Positions 1-9,487 of a DNA stretch of 64,000 nucleotides are shown piece by piece. The number at the start of each line of letters is the position of its first letter. Positions within the stretch are counted from its first letter, which is position 1. Under the pieces are notes generated by a model. That model made no database searches. It was not told the DNA's origin and was given only the letters and a program-made list of their open reading frames with translations. The position numbers and the translations under genes were made by a program. The DNA comes from Serratia rubidaea. Its GTDB lineage: Bacteria; Pseudomonadota; Gammaproteobacteria; Enterobacterales; Enterobacteriaceae. The stretch spans positions 2,356,001-2,420,000 of the forward strand of contig LR590463.1 of the NCBI GenBank assembly GCA_901472405.1, written 5' to 3'.

Positions 1-27
1 CATCATGATTAAGACGGGCAGAGACGG

Positions 28-553
28 CTACAGCAACGCCTTGGGCAGAAAGCCTTCATGCTGCAGCAGCCACTGCTTGCGCGCCACGCCCGCCGGCATA
101 GCCGGTCAGCGCGCCCTGTGAGCCAATTACCCGGTGGCAGGGCACCACAATGCTGATGGGGTTGGAGCCGTTCGCCATGCCGACGGCCCGTGAGGCGGTC
201 GGTCGGCCGATGCGTTTGGCCAGTTCGCCATAGGTGATGGTTTCCCGCACGGGATACGGCGCAGCTGCTGCCAGACGGTGCGCTGGAACTCGCTGCCGGC
301 GGTCATCACCGGGATATCGTTGATCACCGCCAGCTCGCCGGCAAAGTAGCGCTGCATCAGGCTGCTCAGGCCGCCGGGGTCGCGCTGCTCCTGCAGTCGG
401 AAACCGTCGCGGCGGTAATGGGTGTTCAGCAGTCTGATCAGCTTGTCGTAATAGTCGGTCCCAGTCGACGGCGCGCAGCTGACCTTGCTCATCGGCGATC
501 AGCACCAGCTCGCCCACCGGGGTGGGCATCCGGTCAATTAAAAATGTCTGCAT
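28..553 (-). CDS. ogt: Methylated-DNA--protein-cysteine methyltransferase Ogt
   Basis: Repairs O6-alkylguanine and O4-alkylthymine by irreversible transfer of the alkyl group to its own cysteine. The active-site motif PCHRVIG is intact near the C-terminus, preceded by the helix-turn-helix stretch ITYGELAKRIGRP. The N-terminus MQTFLIDRMPTPVGEL matches enterobacterial Ogt. The reading frame is broken three times (near 75, 255 and 470): the N-terminal and C-terminal parts lie in one frame and the middle (YFAGELAVINDIPV...) in another. At the 3' end an extra G in a G run moves the expected C-terminal RKQWLLQHEGF out of frame. Restoring these gives about 174 residues, the normal length. I treat it as an intact gene with sequence errors. 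Confidence 0.88.
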
Positions 554-841
554 ACGATCACTCCTCTTTACTGATGCCCCGATTATTGCATGAAACCCTG
601 TACGGCGATGGCGGTTTTCGGACATTAACCTGCGCATTACCCACAAGGGATTACTGCGCCGGCGGCGGCGTATTTTTGAATCAGAGCCAAAGCCGAACTA
701 TGCTCAATACACCTGATGCCTTTTTCACCGCCCGGGATGGCGCGGCGCGGCGGGAGGTTTAATTTTTTCGTCATCTTTCTGACATGTCGCAGTCATACCG
801 CTGGCTTACCGTTGCTGCGACTAGGCCAAGGAGATAACACG

Positions 842-2583
842 ATGTTTAGCTTGGACACTTTGCTGCAAGACGCTTTTCCACATCGCAATCCCCCCGCCTG
901 GCAGCGTAGCCTGCTGAGAAATCTGCTCTTCGAAAAAGAATTTAAACAGTTTGCCGCCGACTATCCGCACCTGCGCGGTCTGGATCTGGTGGAACAGGTG
1001 GTGGACTATTTCAACCTCAGCTGCGAACTGGTGGACGGCGATCTGGAAAACATCCCGAGCCAGGGCCGGTGGTGCTGGTGGCTAATCATCCGATTGGTTC
1101 GCTGGACGGTCTGGCGCTGCTGCGCGCCGTGGCGGCGGTGCGTCAGGATGTGAAAGTGGTCGCCAGCCAGGTGCTGAGCTATATCGAACCGCTGAGCAGC
1201 CTGTTCGTGCCGGTCGATAATGTGGCGTACAAAACCAGCCGTCAGCAGATCCAGGCCATGCAGCAGCAGCTGGAGCGGCAGGGCGTGCTGATTATGTTCC
1301 CGGCCGGAGAGGTGTCGCGCATCAGCCCGCAGGGGATCCGCGACGGCCACTGGCATACCGGTTTTCTGCGACTGGCGGCTAAAGTGCGCGCGCCGATCGT
1401 GCCGATTCATATCAGCGCCCGCAACAGTACGCTGTTTTACCTCGCCTCGCTGGCCTATCGCCCGCTGTCGACGCTGCTGCTGGTGCGTGAAATGTTCCAG
1501 CAGCGCGGCGGCCGCATCAAACTGCGCATCGGCGGCCGCATTCCGTTTAACAACTGGCATGACGGCCACACCAGCGCCCGTGAGCTGGCCGGACGTTTTC
1601 GCCGCCATGTCTACCGTCTGGGCCAGGGAAAAAGCGGGCTGTTCGCCAGCGAATCACCGATTGCCCTGCCGGAAGAGCGTCAGGAGCTGAAAAAGGCGCT
1701 GAAGGCCTGCGAACTGCTGGGAAACACCCCCGACGGCAAAGCAATTTTCCTCTATCGCCGGCAGGACGACGCGCGCTCGCCGATCCTGCGGGAACTGGGA
1801 CGGCTGCGGGAAATCGCCTTCCGCGCGGTGGGGGAAGGCTCCGGCCGCCGCCGCGATCTGGACAGCTACGACGACGACTATTATCACCTGGTGCTGTGGG
1901 ATGAGGATGCGCTGGATATCGTCGGCGCCTACCGTTTTATCCCCACCGGCGAGCAGCTGGAGCGTAAAGGGTTGGCGGGCATCTACAGCAACAGCCTGTT
2001 TGACTATGACCGCGATATGATGCCGATACTGGCGCAGGGCATTGAACTGGGCGCAGCTTTATCCAGCCGACCTACTGGGGAAAACGCGGCTGGACTATCT
2101 GTGGCTGGGCATCGGCGCCTATCTGGCCAAGTATCCGCAATACCGTTATCTGTTCGGCCCGGTGTCAATCTCCGGCGGCATGCCGGCTGCGGCGCGGGAT
2201 CTGCTGATTGCCTTTTACCGGCTCTATTTTGCCGCGGACAATCCGCTGGCCCAGTCGCGTCAGCCTTATCCTGCTTCGCTGCCGCAGGTGCTGGCGCAGT
2301 TCGCCGGCGATGATTATCAAGGCGATCTGGTACGGCTGAAGAGCCTGCTGAATAACCTGGGCTGCTCAATCCCGACGCTGTACAAACAGTACAGCGAACT
2401 GTGCGAGCCGGGCGGCGTACAGTTTATCGATTTCGGCACCGATCCGGCCTTTAATAACTGCATCGACGGCTGGTGCTGGTCGATCTGTCCAGGCTCAAGC
2501 CGGCCCGCTATCAGCGCTATATCGCCATTCATCAGGCGGCGTCGGGCGCAGACGATCTGCCGCGCCAGCGCCCCGCGCCTTAA
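842..2583 (+). CDS. olsF: Bifunctional ornithine-lipid synthase OlsF (acyltransferase plus GNAT-like N-acyltransferase)
   Basis: About 580 residues once four indels are repaired (near 1058, 2052, 2090 and 2470). The N-terminal half is a PlsC-like lysolipid acyltransferase: NHPIGSLDG is its catalytic block, with His and Asp separated by five residues instead of the usual four, and FPAGEVSR matches the EGTRS-like second block. The C-terminal half (from about residue 245) resembles OlsB/GNAT-type N-acyltransferases, with the segment DEDALDIVGAYRF. This two-domain order is that of OlsF, shown in Serratia proteamaculans to make ornithine lipids on its own: the C-terminal part N-acylates ornithine with a 3-hydroxyacyl group and the N-terminal part adds the second acyl chain. 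The start has a good ribosome site (AAGGAG, 842). It stands alone and ends at a strong hairpin terminator. The specific OlsF call is by family architecture, not by alignment. Confidence 0.8.
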
Positions 2584-2606
2584 CCCGTTATCCCTCCATT
2601 TACGCC

Positions 2607-2645
2607 GCCCCTGACGCCGCAACCGTCAGGGGCGCGCGCGCTTTT
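2607..2645 (+). terminator. Rho-independent terminator after olsF
   Basis: A perfect 10-bp stem (2607-2616 with 2624-2633) with a 7-base loop begins 23 bases after the olsF stop. A short GC spacer and TTTT at 2642-2645 follow. Confidence 0.65.
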
Positions 2646-2718
2646 GTCCGCCGTCGCGCCGGCCCGGAAAGTGGTAAGTAGCAGATATCCCTTGGATTAG
2701 GTGTAAAAGTATGTAAAT

Positions 2719-2747
2719 TTGACTTTAGGATTATTCCCAGTGATGAT
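2719..2747 (+). promoter_or_regulatory. Putative sigma-70 promoter of ycgR
   Basis: TTGACT and GATGAT are separated by exactly 17 bases, 48 bases upstream of the ycgR start. A flagellar sigma-28 pattern was looked for here and does not fit. Confidence 0.45.
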
Positions 2748-2794
2748 AAGCGTAAGGATTTTGTAAGCACGAGTGGAAAAGTCAGGAGAGACGA

Positions 2795-3517
2795 GTGGAG
2801 CAGCTCAATAACGGACTGTTTATCAAGCAAGAGCGTTTTGAAGTTCTGGCTATTTTGCGGGATATCTACAAGCAGCGCACGCCGATGCGCATCGCGAATC
2901 AACAACAGCAATTTTTCTACAGCCAGCTATTAAGTGTGGGCGCCGGCAATATCGTGTTTGACTGCAGCGACTGCCAGCAGTGCACCGGCGGCCAGCTGCA
3001 GGTGGTGGTTGAAGGCTATGATGCCAAAATTGAATTTTTGGTCGACAGCGCGGAGCGGGTGCGGCATCAGGAAAGCGAGGCGTTTTCCGCCCAGCTGCCG
3101 AAAGAGCTGAAGTATATTCAGCGCCGTCGCCAACCGCGGATTACCACGCCTTACTGGCGCGATTTCTACTGCCATGGCGAGTATCCCGACGGTTCCCCGC
3201 TGCAGCTGCGTATCCACGATATTTCCGTGGGCGGCGCTGGCCTGCGTCTGGACGGGGAGATCCCATCTTTCCTGCATCCCGGCTTTATCTTTCACAAAGT
3301 CCAGCTGAATCTGGACGGCTACGGCACCTTTAAAGTGAATATGGAGCTGCTGGCGATCACTGAAGATCACGACGTTAACGCGGAAGAAGAGGGAGAGAAG
3401 CGGCAGTTTTCCCGTCTTTCCTGCCGCTTTACCGATGTCAGTCCCATCACGATGCGCAAACTGCAAAGCGCCGTGTATGCCTTCGATCTGGACTTCAATA
3501 AAAAGAAAAAGCGTTAG
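2795..3517 (+). CDS. ycgR: Flagellar brake protein YcgR (PilZ domain, c-di-GMP receptor)
   Basis: A 240-residue cytoplasmic protein with the YcgR order: N-terminal YcgR/PilZN domain (residues about 1-105), then a PilZ domain. The c-di-GMP-binding signature is complete: an arginine-rich QRRRQPR switch loop at about residue 110 and DISVGGAGL about 38 residues later (the D/NxSxxG motif). YcgR bound to c-di-GMP slows the flagellar motor at the stator/rotor interface. The start is GTG, supported by AGGAG seven bases upstream. The C-terminus is basic (NKKKKR). No flagellar genes adjoin it here, as usual for ycgR. Confidence 0.88.
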   Translation: MEQLNNGLFIKQERFEVLAILRDIYKQRTPMRIANQQQQFFYSQLLSVGAGNIVFDCSDCQQCTGGQLQVVVEGYDAKIEFLVDSAERVRHQESEAFSAQLPKELKYIQRRRQPRITTPYWRDFYCHGEYPDGSPLQLRIHDISVGGAGLRLDGEIPSFLHPGFIFHKVQLNLDGYGTFKVNMELLAITEDHDVNAEEEGEKRQFSRLSCRFTDVSPITMRKLQSAVYAFDLDFNKKKKR

Positions 3518-3549
3518 AATCCCGGCGCGGCGTACCGCGCCGGCCTGCG

Positions 3550-4389
3550 TTACGCCGACGTCGACAGGCGGCCAATTTCTCCCCACCCGTAACGCGCCGC
3601 CTCTGTGAGTGCGGCGCAGACTTCGTCAATCGCCTGGTAAACGGCGTTTTCCGCCGGTTCCCCGGCCAGCAGCCGGCTGACCAGCAACGCGGTAAACATA
3701 TCGCCGGTGCCTTTCACGTTGGCGTCAATCTTGCGGTGGCTGATGGCCTTGACCTCATCGGCGGTGACCCACAGCAGGCTGATATCCTGCGGCGCCGTCT
3801 GCTGGTCGGGGGCGCTGGTCACCAGCACCCAGCGGGTGACGTCATTCAGCAGCGCCCGCGCGGCGCTCACGATTTGTTCCCGGCTGGTCAGCGCCGTGCC
3901 GCTGATTTGCTCCAGCTCAAAGCCGTTGGGGGTCAGTCCGTCGGCCAGCTGCAGGAACGGTGAGCGATAGCAGTCAACCAGGCGCTGATTGACGTACACC
4001 CCCTCGCCGTAGTCGCCCATCACCGGGTCAATCACGATCAGCACCTGCGGGTTGAGCGCCCGGACGCGCCGCAGCCAGTCATCGAGCAGCCGGCACTGGC
4101 TGTCATTGCCCAGGTAACCGACGATCACCGCGCGCGCCTGCTGCGCCACGCCGCGCGCCAGCAAATCCTCGAGAAAACCGCCGAACCAGTCGTCGGGAAT
4201 CACGCCGCCGTGCGGCGGGCCATAGTAGGGCGGGCAGCCGAACAGCACCGTCGGCACCTGCAGGGCCTGCAACCCTTTGGCCAGCAGGGTGCGGTAGGCA
4301 ATGCCGTTGCCGACGCTGCCGTAAATAACCTGCGACTGAATGCTGATCACATCGATCGGCGCAGGCGACAAAGGGGAAAACTGTGGCAT
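3550..4389 (-). CDS. pdxK: Pyridoxine/pyridoxal/pyridoxamine kinase PdxK
   Basis: Phosphorylates B6 vitamers in the PLP salvage pathway. It is a ribokinase-fold protein of 279 residues from the chosen start: SQVIYGSVGNG (substrate loop) near the N-terminus, DPVMGDYGEGVYV in the middle, TPNGFELEQISG, and the C-terminal GTGD catalytic/anion-hole motif in NVKGTGDMFTALL. An upstream ATG (4422) exists, but AAGGAAG sits six bases before the ATG at 4389, so that start is preferred. Similarity is closer to PdxK than to PdxY (for example the long N-terminal leader before SQVIYGSVGN). Confidence 0.85.
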   Translation of the reverse strand: MPQFSPLSPAPIDVISIQSQVIYGSVGNGIAYRTLLAKGLQALQVPTVLFGCPPYYGPPHGGVIPDDWFGGFLEDLLARGVAQQARAVIVGYLGNDSQCRLLDDWLRRVRALNPQVLIVIDPVMGDYGEGVYVNQRLVDCYRSPFLQLADGLTPNGFELEQISGTALTSREQIVSAARALLNDVTRWVLVTSAPDQQTAPQDISLLWVTADEVKAISHRKIDANVKGTGDMFTALLVSRLLAGEPAENAVYQAIDEVCAALTEAARYGWGEIGRLSTSA

Positions 4390-4540
4390 GGGCGCTTCCT
4401 TTAATCGAAAAGAGTCTGTCATCGATTATCGCGCTGCGCGCGGCAAGATGCGATAGCCAGATAGCGGAAGCGTCACGGCGGGAGAAAATATCGGCGCTGG
4501 CGGTCAGCAGGGCGGCCGCGCGGGACGCGGCCGTTCGGGA

Positions 4541-5365
4541 TCAGGATTCCAGCCAGCTTTTCAGGCGGATAGCGTCGCTGTAGTGGCCGTAGCGCTGCTG
4601 TGAACCCAGCAGAATCATCACCACGGGCTGGCCTTTAATCACCGTGCGCACCACCAGACAGTGGCCGGCCTCGTTGGTGTAGCCGGTCTTCTGCAGCCGG
4701 ATATGCCAGGCAGGGTTATTAATCAGGCCGTTGGAGCTGCGGTACACCAGTTGGCCGCGTCCGGGATGGACAATCTGCTGTTTATCCGTGCTGAAGGCGC
4801 GGATGGTCTGATAGCGATAGGCGTGGTTGACCATTTTCAGCAGATCGCGCGCGGTGGAGACATTGCGCGGCGTCAGCCCGGTCGGATCGCGAAAACGGGT
4901 GTGCGTCATGCCGATCTGGCGCGCTTTGCGGTTCATCCGCGCGACAAAGGCCGGTCGGCCGCCGGGATAGTAGCGGCTCAGCGCCGCCGCCGCGCGGTTT
5001 TCCGACGACATCAGCGCAATGTGCAGCATATCGCGCCGACTGAGGACCGAGCCGATGGTCAGGCGCGAATGGGTTTTCTTCAGTAAATCACGGTCGGCGC
5101 CGGTCACCTTGATTTTATTGCCCAGCGGGCGTTTGTTATCCAGCACCACCATGGCGGTCATCAGCTTGCTCAGCGAGGCGATCGGCATGCGTCGGTTGGC
5201 CTGCTTCTGATACAGCGTTTTGCCGGTTCTGGCGTTGACCACCAGGGCGGCGCGGGAGTGCAGGGCGAGCGGGGCAGCAGCCTGGGCGACGGAAACTGCG
5301 GACAGCATGACGCAGGCGGCTGCGGCGGCAATCAGCCGGCGGGAAAGAGAATTCAACAATGACAT
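4541..5365 (-). CDS. pbpG: D-alanyl-D-alanine endopeptidase PbpG (PBP7)
   Basis: A periplasmic low-molecular-weight penicillin-binding protein that cleaves DD-crosslinks in peptidoglycan. It is 274 residues with a Sec signal peptide (cleavage about VAQA|A, residue 30). All three catalytic motifs are visible: SLSK with the nucleophilic serine at residue 64, SEN at 121-123, and KTG in LQKTGYTNEAGH. Length and motif spacing match the S11 peptidase PBP7 family. It lies 151 bases upstream of pdxK's 5' end on the same strand, probably as its own unit. Confidence 0.9.
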   Translation of the reverse strand: MSLLNSLSRRLIAAAAACVMLSAVSVAQAAAPLALHSRAALVVNARTGKTLYQKQANRRMPIASLSKLMTAMVVLDNKRPLGNKIKVTGADRDLLKKTHSRLTIGSVLSRRDMLHIALMSSENRAAAALSRYYPGGRPAFVARMNRKARQIGMTHTRFRDPTGLTPRNVSTARDLLKMVNHAYRYQTIRAFSTDKQQIVHPGRGQLVYRSSNGLINNPAWHIRLQKTGYTNEAGHCLVVRTVIKGQPVVMILLGSQQRYGHYSDAIRLKSWLES

Positions 5366-5490
5366 GACACCGTGACTTTTTGACTAAACGATTAACAGAT
5401 ACCGTCGTGAGTCTGCCGAGCAAATGTGGAGAAAATAGGGGGAACGGGGCGAGGTTTTGAGCAAACGCCCCGAGATTAATAATAAGCAGG

Positions 5491-6399
5491 CTATTTTTCT
5501 GCCGCCACCGCTTCGCTGACCAGATCGCGAAAGCGGCTGACGATCGGCGAGTGGCGATTGCTGCGCAGCGCCAGATACAGCGGTGCGCCGGGCGCATCGG
5601 CGTCGCTGATGGCGCGATAAACGATGCCGTCGCCGCCGAGGCGGCGCATCGAGGCCGGCACGATGGACAACCCCAGCCCGGCGCCCACCAGGCTGAGGGT
5701 GGCCGGCAGGCGCGGCGCCTCCTGCACGATGCGCGGGCTGAAGCCGGCGCGGTAGCAGGCGGCGAGAATGGCATCGTACAGCCCCTGTCCCGCCGGGCGA
5801 CGGTAAAGAATAAACGCCTCGCTGGCCAGCGCCGCCAGCGGCAGCGGCGTCTGTGGCTCGTCAGCCAGCCGGTGGCCGACCGGCAGGGCGATCAGCATAC
5901 TTTCGCGTAGCACCGGTTCGATACTGACGCCGGGGATCTCGCTGACCGGCGAACGCACAAAGGCCGCGTCAAGACGCTCATCAACCAAGGCGTCCATCAG
6001 TTCTCCGCTGCCGGCCTCTTCCAACTGGGTGGTGACATCCGGCAGGATTTCGCGGTAGCGGCGCAGCAGATTGGGTACGAACGGATGCAGCGCCGCCGAG
6101 CTGGTAAAACCGATGGCGATATGCCCCTGTTCGCCGCGGGCGGCGCGGCGCACCGCGTCTCCCAGCGTGGCGGCGCGCGCCAGCAGCGTCCGCGCCTCGT
6201 GCAGCAGCACGTTGCCCGCGTCGGTCGCACGTACGCCGCGCGGCAGGCGCTGCAGCAGCTGCACGCCCAGCTCCTCCTCCAGCCCCTGCAGCAGGCGGCT
6301 GAGCGGCGGCTGCTGAATGCACAGCCGCTCGGCGGCGCGGGTAATATTGCCTTCCTCAACCACGGTGACGAAGGCTTTCAGCCGGCGCAGTTCAATCAT
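5491..6399 (-). CDS. LysR-family transcriptional regulator
   Basis: A 302-residue LysR regulator with an N-terminal winged helix-turn-helix (LRRLKAFVTVVEEGNITRAAERL...) followed by the periplasmic-binding-like effector domain (GHIAIGFTSSAALHPF...). An upstream ATG exists at 6450, but AAAGG before MIELRRLKAF at 6399 fits better and gives the standard N-terminus. It is divergent from the chromate-type transporter genes starting at 6502, so it probably controls them. The benzoate/chloroaromatic-type regulators (CatR/BenM) are its closest subfamily by eye; the inducer is unknown. Confidence 0.85.
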   Translation of the reverse strand: MIELRRLKAFVTVVEEGNITRAAERLCIQQPPLSRLLQGLEEELGVQLLQRLPRGVRATDAGNVLLHEARTLLARAATLGDAVRRAARGEQGHIAIGFTSSAALHPFVPNLLRRYREILPDVTTQLEEAGSGELMDALVDERLDAAFVRSPVSEIPGVSIEPVLRESMLIALPVGHRLADEPQTPLPLAALASEAFILYRRPAGQGLYDAILAACYRAGFSPRIVQEAPRLPATLSLVGAGLGLSIVPASMRRLGGDGIVYRAISDADAPGAPLYLALRSNRHSPIVSRFRDLVSEAVAAEK

Positions 6400-6501
6400 T
6401 GAGATACCTTTAAAGTATGGTTGATGTCCAGGAAATGCATTAGACATCATGGCATGCGCGCGCGCATCATACCAGCCATCAGATAATGAGCGAGAGACGT
6501 G

Positions 6502-7071
6502 ATGGCAGAAACGAACGTGGTGAAGGGGCCGACAGAAGCGGCGGCGCCCGGCAATTGGGCGCTGTTCCAGGGTTTTCTGCTGCTGGGGCTGATCGGCTTC
6601 GGCGGCGTACTGCCGCTGGCGCGGCGGATGCTGGTTGAGGAGCGACGCTGGCTCAGCGGCGAGCAGTTTACCGAGCTGCTTGGCCTGTGCCAGTTTTTGC
6701 CCGGCGGCAATATCATTAATCTGTCGGTGGCGGTCGGCATGGAGTTTCGCGGCCTGCGCGGCGCCTGCTGCGCGCTGCTGGGGCTGATTTGCGCACCGAC
6801 GGCGATTGTGGTCGCGCTAGGCGCGGTCTATGCGCGCTTTCAGAACGACGCGCATGTTCAGCATCTGTTCGCCGGGCTGGCCGCCGCCGCCGCCGGCCTG
6901 CTGCTGTCGACCGCGCTGAAGATGCTGCAGCCGCTGCGCGGCCGCTGGCTGGCGCTGGCCATTGCCGCGCTGTGCCTGCTGGCGATCGCCTGGCTGCGTC
7001 TGCCGCTGTTGCCGACCATGCTGACGCTGGCGCCGCTCAGCATTCTGCTGGCCTGGAGGAAATGGTTATGA
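6502..7071 (+). CDS. Chromate-transporter (CHR) family protein, first half
   Basis: A 189-residue membrane protein with about five to six hydrophobic segments and the CHR-family block GLIGFGGVLPLARR near the N-terminus, plus CQFLPGGNIINLSV. Short-chain CHR proteins are encoded as adjacent pairs that together form one transporter; the second half follows with a 4-base ATGA overlap. A GTG lies just before the ATG (6499) and could be an alternative start. Some members export chromate, but many enterobacterial pairs have no proven substrate, so substrate is not inferred. Confidence 0.82.
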   Translation: MAETNVVKGPTEAAAPGNWALFQGFLLLGLIGFGGVLPLARRMLVEERRWLSGEQFTELLGLCQFLPGGNIINLSVAVGMEFRGLRGACCALLGLICAPTAIVVALGAVYARFQNDAHVQHLFAGLAAAAAGLLLSTALKMLQPLRGRWLALAIAALCLLAIAWLRLPLLPTMLTLAPLSILLAWRKWL

Positions 7072-7589
7072 TCCCGCTGCTGATCGCGTTGGCGGTTATT
7101 TTTAGCGAGCTTTCTCTGATGGCGTTCGGCGGCGGTATCACCATCCTGCCGGAGATGCAGCGGCAGGTGGTCGAGGTGCATCAGTGGATGAGCGCGCAGG
7201 AGTTCAGCGCGCTGTTCGCCATGGCGCAGGCGGCGCCGGGGCCGAATATGATGGTGGTGCCGCTGATCGGCTGGCACGTCGCCGGCTGGGCGGGGCTGCT
7301 GGTGTCATCGCTGGCCAAGTTTGTGCCGTCATCGCTGGTGACCCTGCTGGTGATGCAGGGGTGGAAACGCTTTAAGGATCGGCCATGGCGGCGCTGCGTG
7401 CAGGCGGGGCTGGTGCCGGTGACGGTAGGGCTGGTCGCCGCCAGCGGCGCGTTAATCGCCGAGGCGTCGGCCGGCAACTGGCGGCTGGCGCTGCTGATTG
7501 GCGTCGCCACGCTGCTCGGTATGAGCAAGCGGCTGCATCCGCTGTGGGTGCTGGCCGGCGGCGCGCTGCTGGGGCTGCTGGTGGCCTGA
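7068..7589 (+). CDS. Chromate-transporter (CHR) family protein, second half
   Basis: A 173-residue membrane protein, partner of the preceding gene (4-base overlap, TGGAGGAAATGGTTATG ribosome region). It repeats the family signature: LMAFGGGITILPEMQRQVV at the N-terminus and AQAAPGPNMMVVPLIG, the counterpart of FLPGGN in the first half. The two halves show the inverted-duplication logic of bidomain ChrA. It converges with the next gene on the minus strand. Confidence 0.82.
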   Translation: MIPLLIALAVIFSELSLMAFGGGITILPEMQRQVVEVHQWMSAQEFSALFAMAQAAPGPNMMVVPLIGWHVAGWAGLLVSSLAKFVPSSLVTLLVMQGWKRFKDRPWRRCVQAGLVPVTVGLVAASGALIAEASAGNWRLALLIGVATLLGMSKRLHPLWVLAGGALLGLLVA

Positions 7590-7623
7590 TGCCGGGCGCG
7601 GACAGCCTCTGCCCGCGCGCAGT

Positions 7624-8295
7624 TCACCAGGGATGCTCCGGCTCGCGGGCGCGTTCCAACGCAAAGGTGCCCAGCTCAATTTCCCCGCCGCGCTGGTAGT
7701 TGGCAATCACCACGCCGCTGGGGGTGCTGAGCGCTTTTTCCAACGTAAAGGCCATCGCCGTCAGCCCCTCGGCGAACAGCCGTTTGCCGTCCCCCAGCAG
7801 CACCGGATAAATCAGCAGCCGCAGTTCATCCACCAGATCGTAGGACAGCAGCTGCTGCACCAGCTCGCCGCTGCCCTGGACGATCAAATCCGGCCCGTCT
7901 TCGGCCTTCAGCGCGTTCAGCGCCGCCGGCACGTTCGGCCCCAGGGAGTGGCTGTTATGCCAGCAGAGCGTGTCGCTGTGATGGGTGGCGACATATTTGG
8001 TCGCCTGATTGAACAGGCAGGCGGCGTCGTAACTGATGCGGTCGAAACTGCCGGCGTCCGGGTCGCTTTCCACATAGGGCCAGTGCGCGGCGAAAATGTC
8101 ATAGGTTCGGCGCCCCAGCAGCAGGTCGAACGGCCGCGAGAACAGGTCGCCCATGGCGGCGGCGATCTGGTCGTCCCAGTACGGCACCGTCCAGCCGCCG
8201 TAGCGAAAGCCGCCCGCGCGGTCCTCTTCCGGCGCGCCCGGCGCCTGCATCACCCCGTCCAGGCTGAGAAAGGCGCCAACGATAATCCGTCGCAT
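7624..8295 (-). CDS. RibD C-terminal / dihydrofolate-reductase-fold family protein
   Basis: A 223-residue cytoplasmic protein starting MRRIIVGAFLSLDGVMQAPG, the typical opening of the RibD_C/YyaP-like DHFR-fold family. Other family blocks are LLLGRRTYDIFAAHWP and LIVQGSGELVQQLLSYDLVDELRLLIYPVLLGDGKRLF. These proteins are presumed NADPH-dependent reductases with unknown physiological substrates. It is 62 bases downstream of a secreted hydrolase gene; the gap contains TACCCT/AGGGTA inverted copies, one overlapping its own ribosome site. Confidence 0.82.
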   Translation of the reverse strand: MRRIIVGAFLSLDGVMQAPGAPEEDRAGGFRYGGWTVPYWDDQIAAAMGDLFSRPFDLLLGRRTYDIFAAHWPYVESDPDAGSFDRISYDAACLFNQATKYVATHHSDTLCWHNSHSLGPNVPAALNALKAEDGPDLIVQGSGELVQQLLSYDLVDELRLLIYPVLLGDGKRLFAEGLTAMAFTLEKALSTPSGVVIANYQRGGEIELGTFALERAREPEHPW

Positions 8296-8357
8296 AATGC
8301 TACCCTCGGTTGATTATTACCTTTTAAGGGTAGAGCGCGGGCGTCGACTCCGCCAAT

Positions 8358-9368
8358 TCACCCCTGTGCGCGCAGCGCCTTCAGCAGCGCCTGATGGAAT
8401 TTCTCCGGCTGCTCCATCTGCGGCGCGTGGCCCAGCCCCGGGAACTCGACCAGCGTTGCTTGCGGGATCAGCTTCGCCGCCTGTTTGCCCAGCTGATGAT
8501 AGTTACCGACCTGCGCCTTGACCGCCGGCGGGGCGATATCGCTGCCGATCGCCGTGGTGTCGTCGGTGCCGATCAGCAGCGTCGTCGGCATCTGCAGGTT
8601 GTTAAATTCGTAATAGACCGGCTGGGTATAGATCATGTCGTAGATCAGCGCCGAGTTCCACGCCACCAGTCGTTTGCCGGGGCCGTTGTTCAGCCCGGCC
8701 AGCATATCGACCCAGCGGTCGTAGCGCGGCTGCCAGCGGCCGCCGTAGTAGGTGTGCTGCTCATACTGTTTAATGCCGGCGGCGCTGGTTTTCAGCTCGC
8801 GTTCAAACCATTGATCGACGCTGCGCCAGGGCACGCCTTTCGCCTTCCAGTCCTCCAGACCGATCGGGTTGACCATCACCAGCTGCCGCGTTTGCTGCGG
8901 GTACATCAGCGCATAGCGGGTTGCCAGCATGCCGCCGGTGGAGTGGCCGACCAGCGTGACCGTAGAAATATTGAGTTTTTTCAGCAGTGCGTGGGTATTT
9001 TGCGCCAGCTGCTGGAAGCTGTATTGATAATGCGGCGGTTTACTGGAACTGCAAAAGCCGATTTGATCCGGGGCGATCACCCGATAACCGGCGTGGCTCA
9101 GCGCCTTGATCGTCTCTTCCCAGGTGGCTCCGCAGAAGTTTTTCCCGTGCATCAGCACCACGGTCTGGCCGTTGGCGTCGCCGTCGGGCGCGACATCCAT
9201 ATACCCCATGCTGAGCGTCTGGCCCTGCGTACGGAAGCTGAACTTTTGCAGCGGATAAGGGTAGTGAAAACCCTGTAGTTCGACGCCGTACTGCGCGGTT
9301 GCCGCGGCGCTGACGGTGCAGGGCAGCAGCACGCCCGCCAGCAGGGCGCAACGGGAAAGCTTTAACAT
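8358..9368 (-). CDS. Secreted alpha/beta hydrolase
   Basis: A 336-residue protein with an N-terminal signal peptide (cleavage about TVSA|A, residue 22) and a complete alpha/beta-hydrolase core. The nucleophile elbow is GHSTGG, the oxyanion block LMHGKNFCGATW, the acid lies in LIGTDDTTAIG and the catalytic His in FPGLGHAPQ. It therefore acts in the periplasm or outside the cell as an esterase or lipase-like enzyme; the substrate cannot be told. No frameshift is seen. Confidence 0.82.
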   Translation of the reverse strand: MLKLSRCALLAGVLLPCTVSAAATAQYGVELQGFHYPYPLQKFSFRTQGQTLSMGYMDVAPDGDANGQTVVLMHGKNFCGATWEETIKALSHAGYRVIAPDQIGFCSSSKPPHYQYSFQQLAQNTHALLKKLNISTVTLVGHSTGGMLATRYALMYPQQTRQLVMVNPIGLEDWKAKGVPWRSVDQWFERELKTSAAGIKQYEQHTYYGGRWQPRYDRWVDMLAGLNNGPGKRLVAWNSALIYDMIYTQPVYYEFNNLQMPTTLLIGTDDTTAIGSDIAPPAVKAQVGNYHQLGKQAAKLIPQATLVEFPGLGHAPQMEQPEKFHQALLKALRAQG

Positions 9369-9487
9369 CCTGAAGTCCTTATAAAAAGCGAAAGAGTTGT
9401 GAGTATAGTGGCTAATAGGCGCGCACGGGGTAAAGAACGGTCAACGGGATGGCGCTAGCCCCGCCGTGACGACGGGGCGACGGGCGG

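Noticed and set aside
2700..2760. Flagellar sigma-28 promoter upstream of ycgR
   Set aside because: A GATGATAA resembles the -10 box, but no TAAAGTTT-like -35 lies at the required distance; a sigma-70 pattern fits better.
9458..9478. Terminator between the secreted hydrolase and the HisC-like gene
   Set aside because: GCCCCG/CGGGGC arms exist, but there is no T tract and the genes face the same way with the hairpin inside the gap; too weak to call.
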